Source: Anopheles merus
Lineage: Eukaryota > Arthropoda > Insecta > Diptera > Culicidae
Reading direction: 5' to 3'
Assembly (NCBI RefSeq): GCF_017562075.2
Contig: NW_024427628.1
Span: 1 to 64,000, forward strand
Length of the DNA: 64,000 nt
Within the stretch, counting starts at the first letter, position 1, and each line of letters begins with the position of its first letter. Of this stretch, positions 21,792 to 33,849 are shown one piece after another. The position numbers and the translations under genes were made by a program. The notes beneath the pieces were generated by a model that saw nothing but the letters and a program-made list of their open reading frames with translations, made no database searches and had not been told where the DNA came from.

Positions 21792-22530
21792 ATGAAGCAA
21801 AAAACCACAGTGAAGGATTTTGGTGAAAAAAATCAAGATATAGCAGAAGAACTAGAGCAAGCTTACCTAAATGAAAATGTCCTCCCAGAGCTGGCTAGCC
21901 GAAAAACAAATAGGATGGCAATGAAAGCTTTTGGAAAATGGTTAACAAACGAGATGCATCAGGCAATAGCTCTGTCAGGTATGATTCCTACCTTAGACTC
22001 TGAAATTATTGTCTATATCGACAATATAAATAAAAATTGCAAGAAATGGATTTTGATAACAAGCAGATTAGTCAGGACAACCAATAGAATAGCTTTTACC
22101 AACCTCAGAATAATAATCCGATAAAGGACGAGCATCGTTCAAATAACAGCAGCTGGAGGTCTCAACCTCAGGAAAGCAATATTAACTGGAGATCTCAGGC
22201 TCAACAGAACAGTAACTTCAGAAAGAAAAATATAGGAAATGTTCAAAACAGACATCCTAGCGAGGAAATCGGGTACAATTTCCAAAATAGGAAACCCAAA
22301 AATTCTAGAGCATTGCGATCCCAAAAGTGCAATTTATTGCGCTGAAGTAAATAATCAGCACTCAGAAGAAACAGAAAACACAAAAGCCCGAATTTCACTC
22401 ATAAAAAATAATAATAACTATAGTAATAAAAAGTATGAAAATAAGTTTTATAATCAAAATGATAAAGGATATGTAAACATTGATAAAAAAACAATCAAGT
22501 GCAACTGGGGCAATATTATATAGAGTAACA
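21792..22530 (+). pseudogene. LTR-retrotransposon gag-like remnant
   Basis: The plus strand gives VKDFGEKNQDIAEELEQAYL, NENVLPELASRKTNRMAMKA and FGKWLTNEMHQAIALSG, then N/Q/R-rich pieces (WRSQPQESNINWRSQAQQN) in another frame. This composition resembles the gag end of some insect Gypsy elements, but I do not recognise the family with certainty. Several stops and frame changes follow. No pol region is attached. Confidence 0.45.
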
Positions 22531-23639
22531 GAATGAGCTATTCGACAGCAGAACGAGCTTTAATACTAAATCTAATGAACCCATTAACGAGCATACAAAT
22601 TATGAAATAAAAAGATTACGTAAAAACTCAGAAATAATAATTGACGAAAATTAAGAGTTCACTAACGAAAATCGTGAAGAACATATGAACAATCAGTATG
22701 TGAATGAATATAAAAATTATAAGCAAACGATAATCATTAATGACGTTATTAAGAGAACTATGTTCGAGAAACCATTAACAGAAGTTATAAAACTGATAGA
22801 TCACGTAGAAAGAAATAATGAGATGTATTGCAGAAACAGTCATAAAACTATGCTAAAGAATGCAAAGAAAAGAAAACCAGGGTGGCCACTCGAATCAGGA
22901 TTTTAAATTTTCGGTTTTTCCGATTTTTCCCGGATTTTTTGGGGGTTTTCCGGTTCACTATACTTCGTGTACCGGTTATCGATACTTCAATTCCAAATTA
23001 TCATATCATAAAGCGTTTTTAAAAATCGTTATCTAGAGGATGATAGGTAAAGACGGACATTACAGGAAAGATGGACACTTGACATAAATACTAATTATAA
23101 GTTATTACTCAATTATTAAACAATATAATATCGAAACTGGAGGTGTGACAACACATTTCAGAACCATTTTAGGCATGATTTCTATCAAATTTGTACAAAC
23201 TAATTTTCAATCGTGCGCTCGTTTGGGGATCTAATTTGGCTACTATGGATCTTAAGCTATCTAAATATGCATTCTTTATATTTTCGGATGTTTTATATGA
23301 GAAAACAACTGATGAAAAACGACAATAAAAGCTTTTAAAAATATTGCTTTTTGGTGATTTAGCATTATGACACTAACTTGTAAAGACTTTACCCCGTGAC
23401 AAATATAATTTGCATCTGCTAATCACGTTTGTTCAGACAGACAGGGTTAATTGTTGATTAACAGAAGGCATCACACAACATTAAAAAAGGAAAACCGGAA
23501 CTCATGGACCGACCAGCCACTGGAGAAAGCATAAAAATCTGCGAAGAACGGAACGACGCTTCTTCGATTCTCGGAAACGGTGAGGAAGGCAGCAATGCTA
23601 ATCCATAGCGCTAGTGCAGATGGTTCTCCAGATGGAGTG
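22531..23639. other. No gene recognised
   Basis: AT-rich sequence with short unconnected frames. 22685-22906 may be a further piece of the gag-like remnant, but this is unsupported. Confidence 0.45.
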
Positions 23640-23814
23640 CAGATGGTTCTCCAGCGACGGGGCCCCAACGACCATCTTTCCGGGGGCCCTGTCGCTAATA
23701 TTCTGTCCACTTGTGGACATACGGCATGCTACAGACTAGAGATCTTCGGCGACCGCCTAGTCCGTCTACCGTTAGATCCGCCGCTGGTTCATGACGGTGG
23801 TTTTTTGTTGTGGA

Positions 23815-24053
23815 GGTGCATCCTTCCTCCTGCCTGCTGCGTATGTACCGGATAGGAGCGGGCCCGCGGCACCGCCATCATTCCGGACATCTGCATGCCC
23901 GTCGTGGGTTCTAACCGCGTATGAACCGTCCGCCGTAGCAAGGGCTGACTATCCGGCTACGTGGTATTCAAGTCCTGAAAAGGCCTGCACGGTCGCGTAG
24001 GCCGTAATGACAATAATAATAATAATACAAATAAGAAGAAGAAGAAGAAGAAG
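23815..24053 (+). mobile_element. SINE-like unit of a second subfamily
   Basis: CCCGTCGTGGGTTCTAACC and GGGCTGACTATCCGGCTACG are diverged from the tRNA-derived SINE at 27078. The unit ends in AAT and GAA repeats instead of GAA alone. Box B is degenerate (GGTTCTAACC), so pol III activity is doubtful. Confidence 0.6.
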
Positions 24054-24564
24054 AACTTAGCATAACATTCCACACCCGGGGAAGAGTTTGTCTTGACTTT
24101 GTTGCTGTCGGGCTAGCACTGTGGTGCGACAAATCGACGGAATGCAATCGACCAAAACATGAACCTACCGATCCGAACTCATTCCAAGGCATTGCCGGCA
24201 ATCGGCGTCATGATAACGACTACAAACCAACAAGCCACCAGATTCTGGACGGACAGGTGCAGCACCATACGCGCACCGTTAAAAACAAATCCAGAATCCT
24301 CTTTTGTATGAATTCAATTCAAGTTCTGTTTCCACTTGGGTCCGCTAGCTGAATAAGAAATAAATGTGCAATATATCAAAGGCACGTTTGCTTCGATCGT
24401 GTTTCTTTTTAACACCCCCAACAGCAGAACCGATCGCAAAGATCGTGGTGCCAATCCGATAGTTGTGTTGTCTCTCAGGTAGCGAAATCGAAAATGCATG
24501 GACTTTGTAGCTGTAGCGGATGAAAATGTACGCATCAGAATCAAATAGTTTTGGGGTTCCCACA

Positions 24565-24565
<1 letters not shown>

Positions 24566-24641
<76 letters not shown>

Positions 24642-24865
24642 GCACACACACACACACACACAAACACAGACAAACATACACATACACACACAAACATAGA
24701 CAAACATACACACACACACACACACACACGTGCGCGCACACACACACGTGCGCGCACACACACATGCACGTACGCGCGCACGCGAGCATGCACCCACGCA
24801 AGCGCGCACGCAAGCGCGCACGCAAGCACGCACCCACGAAAGCGCGCACGCAAGCACGCACTCTC
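24566..24865. repeat. CA microsatellite with GC-rich extension
   Basis: Long CA runs, broken by CACGTGCGCG and ACACAGACAAACATA steps, are followed by repeated CACGCAAGCGCGCACG. Long open frames over it are artefacts of dinucleotide repetition. Confidence 0.95.
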
Positions 24866-24996
24866 CCCCACCCCCCCCCAACCAGACCACTCCCCCTCCC
24901 CTCCCAGCATGATCGATTACGGCTACCTTATCGAGACCCGAAAACTCGAGAAAGATCTCGGCACATTAAAAAAAAATGTATTGCCACTATACATTA

Positions 24997-25432
24997 AGCT
25001 ACATGATACTTAGAAGGTCGTTGAAGCATCAAACATGTTCAAATTAAAAAAATATTAGATTAGTGTTAGACGTTCTCCTACACTTGTTTGAAATAGGCTT
25101 CTTCACCCTCGATTGACAGGGGCATCGAATGGTCTCATCAGCAGCGGCACGAAATAAAATAAACTATCAATACACCGATAACACTTTGAATCCCAATCCA
25201 GCTTCTCCCGCATCGTCTCAAGGTCACTCACTAATTAATAAATGCTAACACCCACCAATAACAATACACAACCGCAATGCACATATATGAATCAACGCAT
25301 ACACCGCAACAGCCAATCAGCTGGGGGCGGAAGACACGGGCAGAAGCGCAAGTAAGGCAAGGCAGGGTGAGGGAGGGAGAAGAAGCGGACGAGAAAATGG
25401 GCGCCAATAATTTTAAATTTTTTGACCGTTCT
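24997..25432. repeat. Dispersed repeat, copy 2 (partner 17197-17630)
   Basis: Matches 17197-17630 in the same orientation. It ends where the minus-strand LINE coding region begins, so it may be LINE 3' flank or a separate element. Confidence 0.85.
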
Positions 25433-25447
25433 AATCGTCTGCTGAAT

Positions 25448-27009
25448 TTAATAGACGGCACATACAAAGAAGGGGGTTCCGAGAGCCAAATGTTGTTCGG
25501 GTTTCAGCGACTGCCAGCATTGGTCGGCGACGGAGTATTCTGGCAGGAACATAGAGGTGAATCTTTGAAAGCAACTCGGGACAATCGATGGTTCCGGCCA
25601 ATCACGAAGGGCGAAGCGCGTTGCCTCCCGTTGGATGGATTCTAGCCGCCCAAGTGCCCGAGTAGATGCTGGCCACCAAACAATCCTAGCATATTCCAGC
25701 AGTGGTCTGATAAGTGCGCAGTACAGTGTCTTGAAACACATAGGATCACGAAGCTCGCGCGTCATGTTTATGACCAAGCCAAGTAGACGATTGGCACTAG
25801 CGACTACTTGGTCTATCTGTTCTTCGAAGGAGAGTTTAGCATCTAGGAGGACTCCTAGATCCTTTACACAATTCACTCTTTCGAGGTTCTGACCATCAAG
25901 CGTATAATTAAACAGCGCTGGAGCTCTTGAACGGCTGAATGAGATTATGGCGCATTTATCGATACAGACGCTTAGTGCGTTACGCTTGCATCAGGAGACA
26001 AATTCAGTCAAAGTGGTTTGAAGTTGAAGATGGTCCTCGGGCTCACGGATTTCACGATAGATTTTAGCATCATCTGCGTAGAGTAGGCAACTATTATCCG
26101 GGAGTGCCGTGCACAAGTCGTTTATGTAGAGCAGAAACAACAGAGGCCCCAGGTTGCTGCCCTGGGGTACGGCGGAAGAGGCACCGATAGATCTAGATTG
26201 GTGGGAGCCCATTCTAACTGCATACGAACGACCACATAAATACGATTTCATCCACTTTACCAGGGGTGGTGATAATCCAAGTCTATCAATTTTGCCAGAA
26301 AAATGTTGTGGGACACACTGTCAAAAGCCGCCTTAATGTCCGTGTAAATGGCATCAACCTGCATACCATCATCAATGGACTTATAACAGCCGCTAACGAA
26401 TTGCATCAGATTTGTCGTAGTTGATCTCTTAGGCATGAATCCATGTTGGTTGGTGCTGATGTATTTGCCGGCAGATGCTATTAATGATTCATAGATGAGG
26501 AGCTCGAACACTTTGGCGCAGGCAGCTAAAGAGGTAATACCTCGATAGTTCACTGCTTCGTTTTTGCTGCCCTTTTTGTGGATGGGTGTTAGCCATGAGA
26601 CCTTCCACAGTGATGGAAAGGTTCCTGTGCGCAGAGATTCGTTAAAAATCTTAGTTAAAACAGGAGCTACCGATACGGCACAACGCTTGAGAATTGTCGC
26701 TGGGATACCATCTGCCCCCTCGGAGTATGACGACTTGAGACGCTCGATTTTTTGGGTAACCAGGGTCTCGGTGACGATAGGTAGCGTGACATGAATTGCA
26801 TCTGCCGGAGTGTTTACGAGTGCGGAAGCAACAGCCTCCGGATGTGTGATGTTAGAGATGAAGCTATCCTCGAAACGCGTGGCGAACAGTTCACAAATAT
26901 CTAATGGCGAGTGTGCACAATTATCCTTATACCGAATAGTCCCGGGGAGGCCAGTTGACTTGCGCATGTTGTCGGCAAAGCTCCAAAAGCGGCGAGGGTA
27001 CTTTCCCAA
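25448..27009 (-). pseudogene. LINE reverse transcriptase
   Basis: The minus strand reads PLDICELFATRFEDSFIS, VTQKIERLKSSYSEGADGIP, FPSLWKVSWLTPIHKKGSKN, INYRG-like VNYRGITSLAACAKVFELL, STNQHGFMPKRSTTTNLMQF and DAIYTDIKAAFDSVSHNIFL. After a break come AVPQGSNLGPLLFLLYINDL and the catalytic LLYADDAKIYREI. The C-terminal part contains DLGVLLDAKLSFEEQI and LLEYARIVWWPASTRALGRL, ending at 25448. RT motifs 0 to 7 are all recognisable. At least two frame breaks (near 26255 and 25985) disable it. Confidence 0.85.
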
Positions 27010-27077
27010 CCTTCGTTCAGTGTGGCGTATATATCGACGATAGCAGACTCTATTATAACGTCGATAAAGTGCATGAA

Positions 27078-27287
27078 CGTGTAGCCGGTCTCATGGTACA
27101 GTCGTCAACTCGTACGACTTAACAACATGCCCGTCATGGGTTCAAGCCCCAAATAGACCGTGCCGCCATACGTAGGACTGACTATCCTGCTATGGGGGGA
27201 AATCAATAAGTCACTGAAAGCCAACCCCACAAGTGGGTTGGCAGGCCTTGACCGGCATCGGTTGTTGAGCCAAAGAAGAAGAAGAAG
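27078..27287 (+). mobile_element. tRNA-derived SINE, copy 2, with 13-bp target duplication
   Basis: This is the best copy. Box A TGGTACAGTCG is at 27093-27103 and box B GGTTCAAGCCC at 27139-27149, both matching pol III consensus. The body continues to GACTGACTATCCTGCTATGG and ends in a GAA repeat. AAAGTGCATGAAC flanks it at 27065-27077 and 27288-27300. It is inserted in the LINE. Confidence 0.95.
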
Positions 27288-27628
27288 AAAGTGCATGAAC
27301 AACATTGTAGTAAAGCCGAGACAGTGTGGACCGACTAGCGCGCAAATAAGCGGCTCGCTTTGCTTTTTTTAGGGCATGCAATGTGTGGTCACCCCACGGC
27401 GATCCGCGATGGGGCTTTTTAATAGGAGCACATTCACGCAATGCGGCCCACATAAACTCTGAGAAATCGTTCGTGGCATGGTCAATGGATGTATAGTTTG
27501 AGCATTCAAAGGATTCGTTGAAGGAGCAGATCAGTCTCTTGAGTTTAGTAAAGTCAGCACTTGCGTAATTGAGCTTTATTTCCGTAACAGTGGTAGCGTG
27601 ATTCATAGACGATGCTGTGATTTCCAAA

Positions 27629-28463
27629 TCAAATTCGAGCGGTGGGTGATAGCAGTCTATTAGCAGCAGCGGGTGCTCGCTGACGCGTATGAGCGTCTTG
27701 TTGTTGTTGCACTTGACCAATTTCCGTATGCAAGGTCTGAAATGCGCCCCATAGAGTTAGTGTTGTTATTAAGTTGGTAAAGCGCATTCTGGTGCAGTCC
27801 ATCGACGAATTGGGCGCTACGAACTGAACTAGTATGAGGTTCAAAAAACACAAAAGGGGTTTCATGATTCGATTGCGCAGGCGACCAGGAAAGAGCGGGT
27901 TGGTTAAAGTCTCCCACGAGCACGAATCTGTCGAATTGAACCTAGTGTGTCGCAAATGCTGTTGACGGTGTCTAGTAATGCATTTATTTTTCCTTCGTCC
28001 GTGCTGTGGTTAGGAGGAAGGTAGGCAGCAGCAATGTATAATCGGTACGTCGGGAGCTGAATGCAGATGCAAGCGAATTCAAGTGTTTGCGCAAGCACTG
28101 GAAGCGCATGAGAGCGGAACTCACCGCAATTAGTACTGCACCGCCTCGAGATAGAGAGCTGTTTGCGGCATTTCTATCGCATCGATAGACACAGTGCGCA
28201 TCGCCAAATAGGAGAGCTGTGGGAAGGCTGGGATCGAGCCAAGTCTCAGTGGGTACCACAACATCATAGTCCGCTTCTAATACAGTTAAACGGAACTCAT
28301 CAGCTTTGGATCGTAAACCTCGCACGTTCTGATAGTATACAGTTATAGACGTGGTACGGACATTGAGGGGTAAGCGTGTTGGTGCATGGTCATCGGTGAG
28401 AGATCGTGTCGTTGACGTGTTGTTATTTCGTGTAAACAAGTGACTAGTCAGGTTCAGTGGCAC
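27629..28463 (-). pseudogene. LINE apurinic-type endonuclease
   Basis: The minus strand shows ITVYYQNVRGLRSKADEFRL, DYDVVVPTETWLDPSLPTAL and SLSRGGAVLIAVSS, then, after frame changes, IQLPTYRLYIAAAYLPPN and LVGDFNQPALSW. These are the N, E and GDFN blocks of APE endonucleases. The endonuclease nicks the target DNA to prime reverse transcription. It is broken into at least three frames. Confidence 0.85.
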
Positions 28464-28911
28464 AGTGCCTTTTGAGGAAACAGTTGTGTGATTGTTACTT
28501 AAGAAAAAAGTGTTGAATAGTAGTTTGGTGCATTTTAACGGTGTTTGGTGTAGCTGTAGTTGTTTTTGGTGGAGCAGGCGATATTAAGGTACAATTCATA
28601 TCGGGTGATAATTGTACAGGGTGCATCGGGCTACGTCGAACAGGTATAGGTGTGTTTGTGTTGGTAAGTTCAGGACGATGGTGAGACGGCCTTTGCGGGA
28701 GTGAGATAAACTCACGCACACCGAGCCCGACCGGCCAAGAGTATACTAAGTACACGCATGAAAATAATTCACGAATTTACGCGGAGCACAGTGAGAAAAC
28801 ACACTCAGTCGTCAGCTGTCAACTGTAACTGTAAAAAGTTTCCGTGTTAATAATGTTGTTTTATAAACACTTTTGATTTGTTCTGTGTCAAAGTGCGTAT
28901 TTTTTATATTA

Positions 28912-29783
28912 GCGGAATTTGGGGCAACTATGCCACCTTAAGCATTTCATGTTTTAACTCACTAAAACGTGTTTTTCAAAAGCCGATTTAAATCTCATAA
29001 CCATTTTACATCTATTTCCTCACTTATGAATGAGTTTCGCTTGAAAAACGTGCAAACAAAATTGTTTATGAAGCGTTTTAAAAAGGGTCCAAAAAGACGT
29101 TGTGTTTTGGGCTATGGGCCAAGAGTGCCACTCGTATGGGGCAAGACGGCCACCTGGTTAAAATAAACGTATTTCTTAAATAATTGGAAATAGTTTCGTT
29201 TGTGGCACTAGTGCATGTATTCCTACATGTCAGTCACCAATGAACCCTTTTTCATCACAAACTGTATCGCAATATATTTTGTTGCTGGTCTGCTTTTTCC
29301 GGGGTGGAATTCGCTCGTAATAGCGCACCATACCGTTGCACGCTACAACAACTTTTACATTTTTAACACCTCCCGCCAATGAAAGATGGTGGCACACTTG
29401 CCCCAAATAGAGATGGCTCTTTTGCCCCAAAAGTTGTAACTTTTTTGAACTTAAATTTTTCAGTGACAAAAAGAAAGTTTTTTCAACTAACTCCACAAAA
29501 AATTTCACGTTTTCTCAGCTTTACGTTGGTGTAAATATTTTCTCGGTTGATTGTTCGCATGATTTTTGAGAGCTTATTTGGTTGGATTAAAAAAATATAA
29601 TATTCAACATAAATCAGTTCAAAACAATTGGAAATATCGATTAATCTTTATAAAATTCGGCTCAGTATACCTAGTCATTGGAAAGCAACCAACTGTATAC
29701 AAAATTGATCATTTAACTAATGTTTTTAACGAAAAAATGCTTGATGGCACTCTTGCCCCTATCGCATTTGCCTCAAATTCCGC
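28912..29783. mobile_element. TA-flanked non-autonomous DNA element
   Basis: The ends GCGGAATTTGGGGCAA (left) and TTTGCCTCAAATTCCGC (right) are inverted, with a TA on both sides (28910-28911, 29784-29785). Inside, GGGGCAA and TTGCCCC motifs recur. There is no transposase, and the small frames show no domain. TA duplication suggests Tc1/mariner mobilisation. Confidence 0.75.
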
Positions 29784-29785
29784 TA

Positions 29786-31850
29786 AACTAAACAGTAAAA
29801 AATGTCACTAAAACATGTGTGGCTAATAGGGGTAAAATCGACACCACACTCGGTAGTAGTGTAATGCTTATTTGTAGCATGTTAACTTTTTTACATCGTA
29901 ATTTGAAAGTGCCTATATGTTTTATAGATGTCTTGTAACTATGTACAGGAAATGTAATGATCAAACTGGGCAAACACGCAATTAAAAATATCTTAGAAGC
30001 TTTAAAACTTGCGATGTCAACAAACCAAGGAGGTTATAACTATGGAATTTAGCTATTATTCTCTCATAGAACGTTTGCCGAAATCATATTCAAAACATGT
30101 ACTTATTATATGGTTTAGTCTTATGAAAATTAATATTGTTATGGTTTTGATCATATTTTAGGCTTACTTTAGGCTTAAGCCTACCCTAGGCTTTTTCTTC
30201 AGTTAAGCCTACCCTTAACTGAAGAAAAAAATTGTCGCTGGTTTGGAATCACGTTGACCCATATTCGACTTTTGGCTTTCGAGTTGGCAGAGAAAAATAA
30301 AATTGAACACCCTTCGATTTTATGAAAAAATAGAAGAAGATTACTGGAAAATACTGGGTGCCAGGTTATTTTTAAAGGAATCTTAGCCATTCATTCCGTA
30401 AACCAGATGCTACCACCGCAGTTTCTACTATATGGAGTCTGATCCGATGCTATTTGTAATGAAATTTTTGTTCTTGCTTGTAACTTCATTTGTTTCGCAT
30501 ATTTCAATAATGGTTTTTGTTTATTTTTCATAAAATCGGTACGAAATACGTTGTTGAACTTCAATGAAAAACTACAGGCCATCAGAGTTTGTTATTTTAA
30601 AAGCTAAAACCAATGTGTCGAAATCACCCCACAAGGTTTCGATTTTACCACATCATGGTGTCGATCTTACCCGCACTGCAGTCTTGATGCAACAAAAAAC
30701 ACCCTTTTTTATTTTTATCAAAATGTTATCAAAAATCAATTCATGAACCGTAGTTTCTCGTAAGATGGTACATAATGAATCAAAAAAGCTTTTTAGATGT
30801 CTGCTGTAAGTTTACATTGGCAAAAGTATTGCAATCAGGGGAAAACCTTAAGGTGTCGAAACTACCCCCAGTTCCCCTAGTTGCATGATGGTGGTGTATG
30901 GCTCATACAACAACACATGTCAAAATCGCTCGCGCTATTTTCAGTTTAATAATTTTCGGGGTCGCGGATGATCGCAGTTAGTTTCAACGTCAAAACGTAG
31001 GAAAAATGTTGATACTTCTTATTATATACGACTCACGAGTGAAATCGAGTCGAAAAAAAAATCACTTTCCAAAATGAAAATATCAAACAATTCGGTAGTG
31101 ATGTTTGGTTTTCAATCATTTATAAACTTTAAAAACAATTTTCTGCTAAATATTCAGACATTAAATCAAAGTATGATAAAAAACCTTTCCAACGACACAT
31201 TGATTACCAAAATCTAACGATCATATATTAAAATATGATGGTTTATGTTTGGTCGAAAAATAGCTCAAATTTGGGACATAAAACACAAAGTTTATACTAT
31301 GATGGCCTATATCTCAGTAAGTTTAAGATAAAAACGTGAATAATTTTGGTTTCAACTAAGTTTAAGTATCTATTTTGAGAAAATGATTATGGTGTTAACC
31401 TGCGATGAAGTTGGTTTTTCGATTTTTATACAGGCGTTTGCCCAATGTGCAGTGTGGGAATCGGGCGGAATGAAGGTAGAGGCCCGAAACCAAAATACAA
31501 AATGCCAATGTACAGGCATGGTGTGACCTGGAGTGGGTAACCTTAAAATTGCTAAAGAGGACAAAAATGACCAGTTATCGCCGAATACAGGACGTAATTG
31601 AGATTGCCCGCTAAATCTACTGTAAAATTCGACTTTTTTTTATTAAAATAATACAAAAGAGTGTTCTTATCTACTAATTATCGTATCAAAGCTTTAAGTT
31701 CAAGTTTATCTGATACCTGGAGTATCTGTTGTTCTATAGTTCTATGTAATTTATGAATAGACTCATAACCTTCGCACGTTTTTTTTGAATTCAAGCTTTT
31801 TTTAATTATGGTCTTGGGACATTTTAATGAATGTAGGGAGCCTTATGTTA
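29786..31850. other. No gene recognised
   Basis: AT-rich intron sequence. A TTAGGCTTAAGCCTA motif occurs near 30168 with related TTAAGCCTACCC repeats. No other structure is visible. Confidence 0.5.
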
Positions 31851-32738
31851 TTAAATGTTACTATTTCTGAAAACATCCTCCAGTAGTTTTCAATTTGTTT
31901 GCACGTTTCAAATTTGTGTTCATAACTGTCTTTTTTCCACAAAAAGTGCAATTTGGATCAGTATCTTATTTCTTGATAAAAATAACCCAATTTTATTAAC
32001 TTCATGTTTTTTTTCCATAAGAATATTTGAAATTTGCTTGAATTTTTTGTTTTTTTTTTGCCGTTTTTTTGTTATGACAATGTGCTTTTGTAACTGCTTT
32101 TTCAAATATCTTCCTCATAACGCAATGTCACCATTGTATTGGACTGTCATTTCTCAACTGCACGGATAAACGGACAACCGGATATAAGGTACCCGGATAA
32201 ACGGCGCTCCACTGTACTTCCAAACATGGATAAAATTTGGAAACTGATTGAATGTTTGTCTATTTTTAGCATGAGGTAAAAGGCATATTAGTTTTTTCTT
32301 TGAGATGTCTATTGATCAATCATGTTGGTAGCTTTATGCTTGGTAGAAGAAGATTTAGACCTCCTTTAGCTTTGGATAGGCCAAGTTGGTTCATACTGAC
32401 TCTCAGTCCATCTTTAGGCTACATGAACTCACTAAGCAAAGATGTGTTTTTTGTTCGCTAATATTATTAATCCTATGTACCAAAGTTTAGCTGTTAAGAA
32501 TGTGTTTGCTAATATGGCTCTCAGGTGCAATTTAATATCTATGTTTGTGGTGCCTTATTAGTTGTGCAAATGTTTGTGTAGTTCTATCCCAATTTAACTT
32601 GATTGTTAATCTTAGAGAGTTGGTGAAAATTATACCCAAATTTTTTAAGCGATACTCTGTGTTAATCCAAGGAACTTTATATTTGTTGCGCTTAGTAATA
32701 TAACCTATGTCCAGACCTTTTGTTTTTTCGGAGCTTAA

Positions 32739-33518
32739 TTAAACTTCTGATACTGATTGATATTCAATAAATAATTTTCTAATGTCATTAATTGTCTCTT
32801 GGTTTGTTGTGATGATAAAAATATCATCAGCATATGCGTTTATGATGTCGTCACAGCCATTACATACTGATTCTAATTTTTCTAGTAAGGGATGTAAGTA
32901 TAACACAAACAAATGCTTCGCAAGTGGATCTTCTTGCCGCACTGACTTTTTGATTGGGATTTTTTTATAGGCTTCCGTAGATATAGAGTCTAGAATATGT
33001 GCACGCATTTATTTTCCTAATAAATTGAATCAAGCTTGGATTAAATCCTATTGCTTGCATTGTTTTATACAAAAAGTTCGGATTTACTCTATCAAATGCC
33101 TTGGACACGAGATGACTTTGCCTATTTTCTTTTTGTTGTTGATTTCAAGAATTTTGTCTTTGATTCATAAGAGGGCTTGAAAAATGTTATTGTTCTTATT
33201 ACTACTTTTTTGGGAGTTTGTTAGTTTGTTGTGATGATCTATAGCTTTTATGATCCTTGTTTTCATTATTCTTTTAAGGATTTTAATGTCAATGTTCAAT
33301 AATGTTATGGGTCGAAAAGCTTCTATATCCTTCTTCTGTAGATTGTTTTTCCGAACAAGGACTACAACACCTGTGGTGTATTTGTCCGGAATATTTTTAC
33401 ATAGAGCTTCATTGATAATCAAACTTCGTTCTTTATGTATTACATCAAAGAAAGTTATGTAAAATTCAGTTGTCAGTCCATCTCTCCCAGTACTACGATT
33501 TTTGGATGATTTTTGCAT
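32739..33518 (-). pseudogene. L1-like LINE reverse transcriptase fragment
   Basis: The minus strand gives KNRSTGRDGLTTEFYITFFD, GVVVLVRKNNLQKKDIEAFR and PITLLNIDIKILKRIMKTRI. After a break come SVRQEDPLAKHLFVLYLHPL and NAYADDIFIITTNQETI with the YADD catalytic box. The middle of RT is degraded (33165-33010). High AT content and frame breaks indicate age. Confidence 0.75.
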
Positions 33519-33849
33519 TGTGTTGTAAATGTCCTTTGTAGTTATTTCTTTTGTTATAGTTCGATTAATTTCACAGTTCTCAGGTATCCTCGATAAACAA
33601 GAGTATTAGACTCTTGGATTGGATCTTCCATCGAGAGTAAGTTTTCAAAGTGCATATCTATATAATCATGTACTTGCTTAGGCATTTCTAGTAAAGTTCC
33701 GTGATCATCGACTATATAATTGATTGTTGTACGTTTTCTCTTTCGTTCATTCAAGTGAATTGTCAACACAGATATATAAATTGCTTGGTTTTATGTAATG
33801 TTACGTTCTTGTGGACTATCTAGATATTTTATATAGGATTGATCTAGAT

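Larger units (their letters stand above)
23640..24935 (+). repeat. Compound repeat, left copy (inverted partner 38575-40012)
   Basis: In order this holds a segment with CCGTTAGATCCGCCGCTGG at its right end (to 23790), a SINE-like unit (23815-24045), a unique 500-bp block (24060-24550), a CA tract with GC-rich CACGCAAGCGCG units (24566-24865), and CATGATCGATTACGGCTACC. All parts recur in reverse order and orientation at 38575-40012. Confidence 0.85.
25433..28800 (-). mobile_element. Non-LTR retrotransposon (CR1/Jockey-like), with a SINE inside
   Basis: An APE-type endonuclease reads on the minus strand at 28400-27630 and a reverse transcriptase at 27000-25450. An ORF1-like or leader piece is at 28755-28495. 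Frame breaks and a 210-bp SINE at 27078-27287 interrupt it. Clade is uncertain because I rely on remembered RT motif style. Confidence 0.8.

Noticed and set aside
24345..24997. Several 100-200 codon frames on both strands, cysteine/valine- or threonine/histidine-rich
   Set aside because: They are translations of the CA microsatellite and its GC-rich extension; dinucleotide repeats give open frames in several phases.
27078..27160. Possible tRNA gene (box A and box B at proper spacing)
   Set aside because: Repeated six times with a common non-tRNA body, GAA tail and target duplications, so it is a SINE. The sequence also does not fold as a proper cloverleaf by eye.
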